Shown here piece after piece: positions 11,921-15,242 of a DNA stretch of 15,242 nt (within the stretch, counting starts at the first letter, position 1; each line of letters starts with the position of its first letter). The stretch comes from an uncultured Muribaculaceae bacterium (GTDB lineage: Bacteria; Bacteroidota; Bacteroidia; Bacteroidales; Muribaculaceae). Where the stretch lies: contig CAJUBL010000065.1 in the NCBI GenBank assembly GCA_910584665.1, positions 1 through 15,242 on the forward strand. Direction: 5' to 3'. The notes under the pieces were generated by a model. That model was given only the letters and a program-made list of their open reading frames with translations. It did not search any database and was not told the DNA's origin. Both the position numbers and the translations under genes were made by a program.

Positions 11921-12622
11921 TTATCGGCAGTCGGTGCGTACGAAGTGATGGTGTGCTGTACACTCGTGCAGGGTGTTGTCGATGATGAGGTGTCGCGATG
12001 CCATCTGGGCGATGGTTGTCATCTCATGTGACACGAGCAGGATGGTGGTGTGCGGGGCGAGCGATTCGAGTATTCTGTAGGTGTGTTGTTCGAAGTTCTT
12101 GTCAAGGTAGCTCAGAGGCTCGTCGAGTACCAGTATGTCGGGACGTGATATGATGGCGCGCCCCAGAAGTGCCCTTTGCAGCTGGCCTCCTGATAACGAT
12201 CCTATGGCTGAGTCGGCGTGAGACTGCAGTTCGACTGTCCCGAGCGTCTCGTCTACGAGACGGGCATGATGGCCAAGCCTGGATCCGTATGGCCCCGACA
12301 GTCCTGAGGCTATGACTTCGCTGACGGTGATCGGGAAGCGGGAGTCAATCATGTTTTTCTGTGGCAGGTAGCCTATGTGCAGGCGGTCTGTGCGGTTGCT
12401 GTGGCTGTCAAGGTATGTGACGGTGCCGGTGGTGGGTTTCAGCAGACGCAGGATTATGCGGAGAAGAGTCGACTTGCCTCCGCCGTTAGGTCCTGTAATG
12501 GCAAGGAAGTCATGTTGGCGTATGTCCAGTGATATTCCGGAAAGCACACAGCGGTTATCCCAGTGCATTGATATATCACGCAACGATATGATCACAGGAT
12601 TGTCAGCGGGGGTCAAGTGCAT
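11921..12622 (-). CDS. znuC: Metal ABC transporter ATP-binding protein (ZnuC-like)
   Basis: 233 residues. Walker A is GPNGGGKST (44-52), Q-loop LPQKN, signature LSGGQLQR, Walker B ILVLDEP, followed by the D-loop SYLD and the switch His in LLVSHE. It would power import of zinc or manganese from its lipoprotein partner through a membrane permease. The start overlaps the binding-protein gene by 20 bp, so the two are one unit. No permease follows: the next feature is the thi promoter. The metal is inferred from the His-rich partner. Confidence 0.88.
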   Translation of the reverse strand: MHLTPADNPVIISLRDISMHWDNRCVLSGISLDIRQHDFLAITGPNGGGKSTLLRIILRLLKPTTGTVTYLDSHSNRTDRLHIGYLPQKNMIDSRFPITVSEVIASGLSGPYGSRLGHHARLVDETLGTVELQSHADSAIGSLSGGQLQRALLGRAIISRPDILVLDEPLSYLDKNFEQHTYRILESLAPHTTILLVSHEMTTIAQMASRHLIIDNTLHECTAHHHFVRTDCR

Positions 12623-13490
12623 CGGTGATTATATTGATTTGTGATATCCAGTCGTGATCGAGAGGACTGATTGTTATGACGCGTGCTCCGGTCTCGCGGC
12701 TTAATGTCTCGGCTTGCCGGGGATCGAAGTCTGACTGTACAAACAGTATGGGAGCACCGGAGCTCTGAGCCCGGTCTATGATGGAACGCAGTCCCTGGAC
12801 GGTTGTCTCGCGTCCCTCCATGCCTACACTTATCTGCTCAAGACCATAGTCGCGGGCGAAGTAACTTAGAGATGGGTGCCATATCATGAATGTTCTGGAT
12901 TGCAGTTGTTCGAAGCGGCTGGCGATAGCTGAGTCGAGCGAGTCAAGCTGCGAGTCAAGCCGTGAGGCTCTGTTGCGGTAATAGGTCTCGTTGTCTGGAT
13001 CGACAGAGATGAGTGCCGACAGCATGTTGCCGGCTATGATACGGGCGTTGCGTACTGATGTCCATGTGTGCGGATCGGCAGTTTCATGAGCGTGGTCATG
13101 GTGGTGATGCCCGGCATGGTCGTGTGTGCCGTATATGGGTTTTATGCCGCGGGAAGTGTCCGATATCGTGAGTCCGGGCGTATTTTCGCGCAGGCGTTCA
13201 GCGAGCTGACGTTCAAATCCCAGATTGCCTGAAAGCAGAAGCAGAGAGCTTTCGGCGGCCAGTTTCATGTTGTTTATTCCCGGTTCGAAGGTTTCGGGAT
13301 TGGCACCGGTATCAAGGAGTGTGTTGATACGGATGCTGTCGCCTGCTATGGCTTCGAGTATCCAGGCCTGCGGAGCTATGCTTACGGTGACTGTCGGCCT
13401 GTCGTTGTTTTCATTGCTGTAGCCGCTGTGCCGCCGGCAGGAGACCGGCAGGACGGTCAGTAATATTAATGTCAGAGTCTGTAGTTTCAT
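12603..13490 (-). CDS. znuA: Zinc/manganese-binding lipoprotein (ZnuA-like)
   Basis: 295 residues from the ATG at 13490; a frame open from 13598 is rejected because it runs through the promoter. A lipoprotein signal MKLQTLTLILLTVLPVSC puts the lipid Cys at 18. The mature part has the cluster A-1 metal-binding fold, a His-rich loop (HDHAGHHHHDHAH), the DPHTW metal ligand motif, and WHPSLSYFARDYGLE. It should bind zinc in the periplasm and hand it to the ABC complex. The His-rich loop favours zinc over manganese. The -7 box lies 5 bp before the ATG, predicting a leaderless mRNA. Confidence 0.88.
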   Translation of the reverse strand: MKLQTLTLILLTVLPVSCRRHSGYSNENNDRPTVTVSIAPQAWILEAIAGDSIRINTLLDTGANPETFEPGINNMKLAAESSLLLLSGNLGFERQLAERLRENTPGLTISDTSRGIKPIYGTHDHAGHHHHDHAHETADPHTWTSVRNARIIAGNMLSALISVDPDNETYYRNRASRLDSQLDSLDSAIASRFEQLQSRTFMIWHPSLSYFARDYGLEQISVGMEGRETTVQGLRSIIDRAQSSGAPILFVQSDFDPRQAETLSRETGARVITISPLDHDWISQINIITDALDPR

Positions 13491-13495
13491 CACTG

Positions 13496-13527
13496 CAAAG
13501 GTACGCGTTTTCAATGTCATGGCCAAA
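13496..13527 (-). promoter_or_regulatory. Promoter of the metal ABC genes
   Basis: Minus-strand TTTG, 20 bp, TACCTTTG (13496-13503): a full consensus match, with only 5 bp to the ATG. No clear Zur box recognised. Confidence 0.75.
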
Positions 13528-13583
13528 AAGATTATAAATGAAAGATGCCGGATCACGGTGCCGATGCTTTTACTGTACGGAAG

Positions 13584-13632
13584 TAAAAAATAAAGCACGG
13601 AGCCCTCTGTGTTGAGGTGCTTCGTGCTTTAT
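13584..13632 (-). terminator. Terminator of the C1B peptidase gene
   Basis: A 13-bp stem (13590-13602 with 13620-13632, one G-U pair) around a 17-nt loop, followed on the minus strand by six or more T. Confidence 0.85.
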
Positions 13633-13651
13633 ATGGCAAATTGTTGGCGGA

Positions 13652-15040
13652 TCAGTACATGGGGTCCCAAGGTGGAAGCAGTATTGTCTTCTGTCCGGTG
13701 AGTTCCAACGTCTTGGCCGGTATGTATTTTTTGTTTATCACGAGCCGGAACAGATATTCGTCCATCCACTCGTCGGTGATTATAAGGTGGCCGTTGTTGG
13801 GTCCGTCACCCCAGCTGTTCTCGACCAGCCATTTCACCGGCTTGCCTGTTTCGGGATCGATGTCGACGGCAACGAGGGTCATGGCATGGCTCGATCCGCT
13901 GGCCCCGGTAAGTATGCGCTGACGTTTGTCCATTCCGAATGTGGTGCCTAAGAGAGCACCGTAGTCATAGTTGTTTACATCGAGAGTGCCGAGCGTGCGG
14001 TCCTGGAATTTGCCTACGTCACAGCTCATGTACATCATTGCCGAGTCCTTGATCGACTCTATGGCCATCGCCTTGATCTCCTCCATAGGCAGATTGAGGT
14101 ATGTCCAGTTCTGTCCGTCATAAGTGTGACGGTATAGATCGATCTCGTACATCCTGTGGTATGGGCGTGTAGGGTCGTTCATCAGCATCACATAGTCGCT
14201 GTGAAGGTCGTTACCTATGATCTCGTTGTAGAACTCGATGGGTGTGTATTCCTTGACCGACTCGATATTGCCGGAGAGGTCGCGGCGTGTGTAGCTGAAC
14301 CTTGATGGCGGAGTACCGTAGTTGAGGGCGAGCATGCGGTACGTCTCGGCAAGCATCGCTTCCTTGCGGGCGGTTACTTCCTTGGTTTTCGCTCCGCCGG
14401 ATATCATATCCCGCAGCTCGAGTCCCCATTCTTTGAGTTTGAGTCCTAAAAGACGCGAGAATGTCGCGGTATTGTTTGACGAATAGGTTTCGGGCATTGC
14501 GTAGTCCGGTACCACACCGTATTTCGAGATTATATCGCTGACTCCGGTGTACTGTCCGCCGTCCCCCAGAGCGTTTTTGAACAGCCACTGTACACGACGG
14601 TCGTTGACATCATCGTCTGCGGTGTCGATCATGGATTGCAGGAAGAGATTGCTTTTTTCCAGCTGGTCGTAGAAGAAATTGTATACCTGTGAGAGTTTGA
14701 GACGGTTGATGTCGTCATTGTTGCGTATGGCCTGTGAGCGGAGTACGTTGAGTCCTGTGAAAAGCCAGCAACGACCGGAGCGTTTCTGATCCGTGATTCC
14801 GACCGAAGGTACACGATACGTGAAGTGATCGTCAAAATTTGCACGGTTGTCGGCCGATGCCGCCAGTGTTTTGATGTCGGCCGTGTTGAGGGCGTTGTGG
14901 ATGGCGCGGTCGGCCTGGGTAGGGGTGTACGATTCTCTGAGCCGGGACAGCATTTCGCTTGAGATACCGCCGGTTGACCGGGCCACCGATATAAGGGCTA
15001 CCGATAATCCGGTGCAGATCATTATGGATCGGATGTTCAT
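13652..15040 (-). CDS. pepC: C1B cysteine peptidase, aminopeptidase C / bleomycin hydrolase family
   Basis: 462 residues from the ATG at 15040, which starts a signal peptide (hydrophobic 5-20, IMICTGLSVALISVA); a frame open from 15103 adds 21 residues but passes the promoter. The papain-type active site is seen: Gln85 and Cys91 (QKRSGRCWLF), His385 (SSHAMTLVAVD), Asn408 (VENSWGD). The C-terminus PPWDPMY follows the family's pattern of a tail that reaches the active site and limits it to N-terminal trimming. Cytosolic members are the rule, but this one is probably exported, as in many gut Bacteroidales, to degrade peptides in the periplasm or outside. Single-gene unit with its own promoter and terminator. 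Confidence 0.93.
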   Translation of the reverse strand: MNIRSIMICTGLSVALISVARSTGGISSEMLSRLRESYTPTQADRAIHNALNTADIKTLAASADNRANFDDHFTYRVPSVGITDQKRSGRCWLFTGLNVLRSQAIRNNDDINRLKLSQVYNFFYDQLEKSNLFLQSMIDTADDDVNDRRVQWLFKNALGDGGQYTGVSDIISKYGVVPDYAMPETYSSNNTATFSRLLGLKLKEWGLELRDMISGGAKTKEVTARKEAMLAETYRMLALNYGTPPSRFSYTRRDLSGNIESVKEYTPIEFYNEIIGNDLHSDYVMLMNDPTRPYHRMYEIDLYRHTYDGQNWTYLNLPMEEIKAMAIESIKDSAMMYMSCDVGKFQDRTLGTLDVNNYDYGALLGTTFGMDKRQRILTGASGSSHAMTLVAVDIDPETGKPVKWLVENSWGDGPNNGHLIITDEWMDEYLFRLVINKKYIPAKTLELTGQKTILLPPWDPMY

Positions 15041-15072
15041 GACGTAAAAAGGTGAAAAAGTTAATAGCGTTG

Positions 15073-15103
15073 TAAAGATACAATTAAATTCTGTAATCCA
15101 CAA
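15073..15103 (-). promoter_or_regulatory. Promoter of the peptidase gene
   Basis: Minus-strand TTG, 20 bp, TATCTTTA: one base off consensus in the -7 box. About 30 nt of leader to the ATG. Confidence 0.55.
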
Positions 15104-15133
15104 CCGTGGTATCTTTCTGCCTGTTTTACGCCT

Positions 15134-15191
15134 GCCTGTTGAGATCAGGCTGTTTATTACTATTTCCGACGACTTGTCCCGTTTTTGGGAC
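15134..15191. other. Right-edge intergenic hairpins
   Basis: Two small inverted repeats: GCCTG/CAGGC (15134-15150, 7-nt loop) and GTCCC/GGGAC (15176-15191, loop GTTTTT). No gene seen in 15104-15242. They could be terminators of a gene beyond the edge or part of a repeat end. Confidence 0.35.
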
Positions 15192-15242
15192 TAATTGTAA
15201 AAAGGTAGGCTGAAAAGAGGTTCAACCACCACTGGCATAGAG

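Noticed and set aside
15134..15242. End of an insertion sequence at the right edge
   Set aside because: The GTCCC/GGGAC hairpin is suggestive, but no transposase, terminal repeat pair or target duplication can be seen.

Overview
The window reads as Bacteroidota, order Bacteroidales (a Muribaculaceae-like gut commensal is my guess). Promoters fit the Bacteroidales consensus (TTTG, about 20 bp, TAnnTTTG), Shine-Dalgarno sites are mostly weak, and the thi genes, aminopeptidase C and Tyr recombinase are of Bacteroidales type. Two blocks are joined: an AT-rich accessory element (1 to about 6.8 kb) and a GC-richer chromosomal block (about 6.8 to 15.2 kb) in which every gene is on the minus strand.

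Accessory block. Positions 1-3194 hold a tandem array of four CI-like repressor genes (117-479, 646-993, 2012-2359, 2556-3194). The first three are mini-repressors. Their helix-turn-helix (HTH) domains differ, but they share a WLLTGEG hinge and an almost identical coiled-coil tail; copies 2 and 3 are identical over 175 bp. The fourth has an S24 peptidase domain instead. Each is preceded by a copy of a conserved leader with two promoters facing each other and a copy-specific palindromic operator inside the leftward promoter. This geometry recalls the P2/186 phage switches. One unit still has a gene on the leftward arm (92 aa, 1583-1861). Between units 2 and 3 lie two short transcribed hairpin elements and a 41-aa gene with a strong ribosome binding site. 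After the S24 repressor come three uncharacterised genes (3217-4945: unknown, HIRAN-like with a membrane anchor, and membrane plus coiled coil) ending in a terminator. A gene of unknown function (5064-5438) and a Tyr recombinase (5441-6649, minus) follow.

Junction. The recombinase sits beside a thiD gene cut to about 77 codons (6802-7035), so the element probably integrated into thiD at the end of a thiamine operon.

Chromosomal block. A TPP riboswitch (about 11697-11777) controls thiS, a tenI-thiE fusion, thiG, thiH, thiF, tenA and the broken thiD. Together these make the thiazole moiety, couple it to HMP-PP and salvage pyrimidine; thiC is absent here. Upstream are a zinc/manganese-type ABC binding lipoprotein and ATPase with no permease in the window, then a secreted or periplasmic C1B peptidase of the aminopeptidase C/bleomycin hydrolase family. 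The last 140 bp hold only a promoter and small hairpins.
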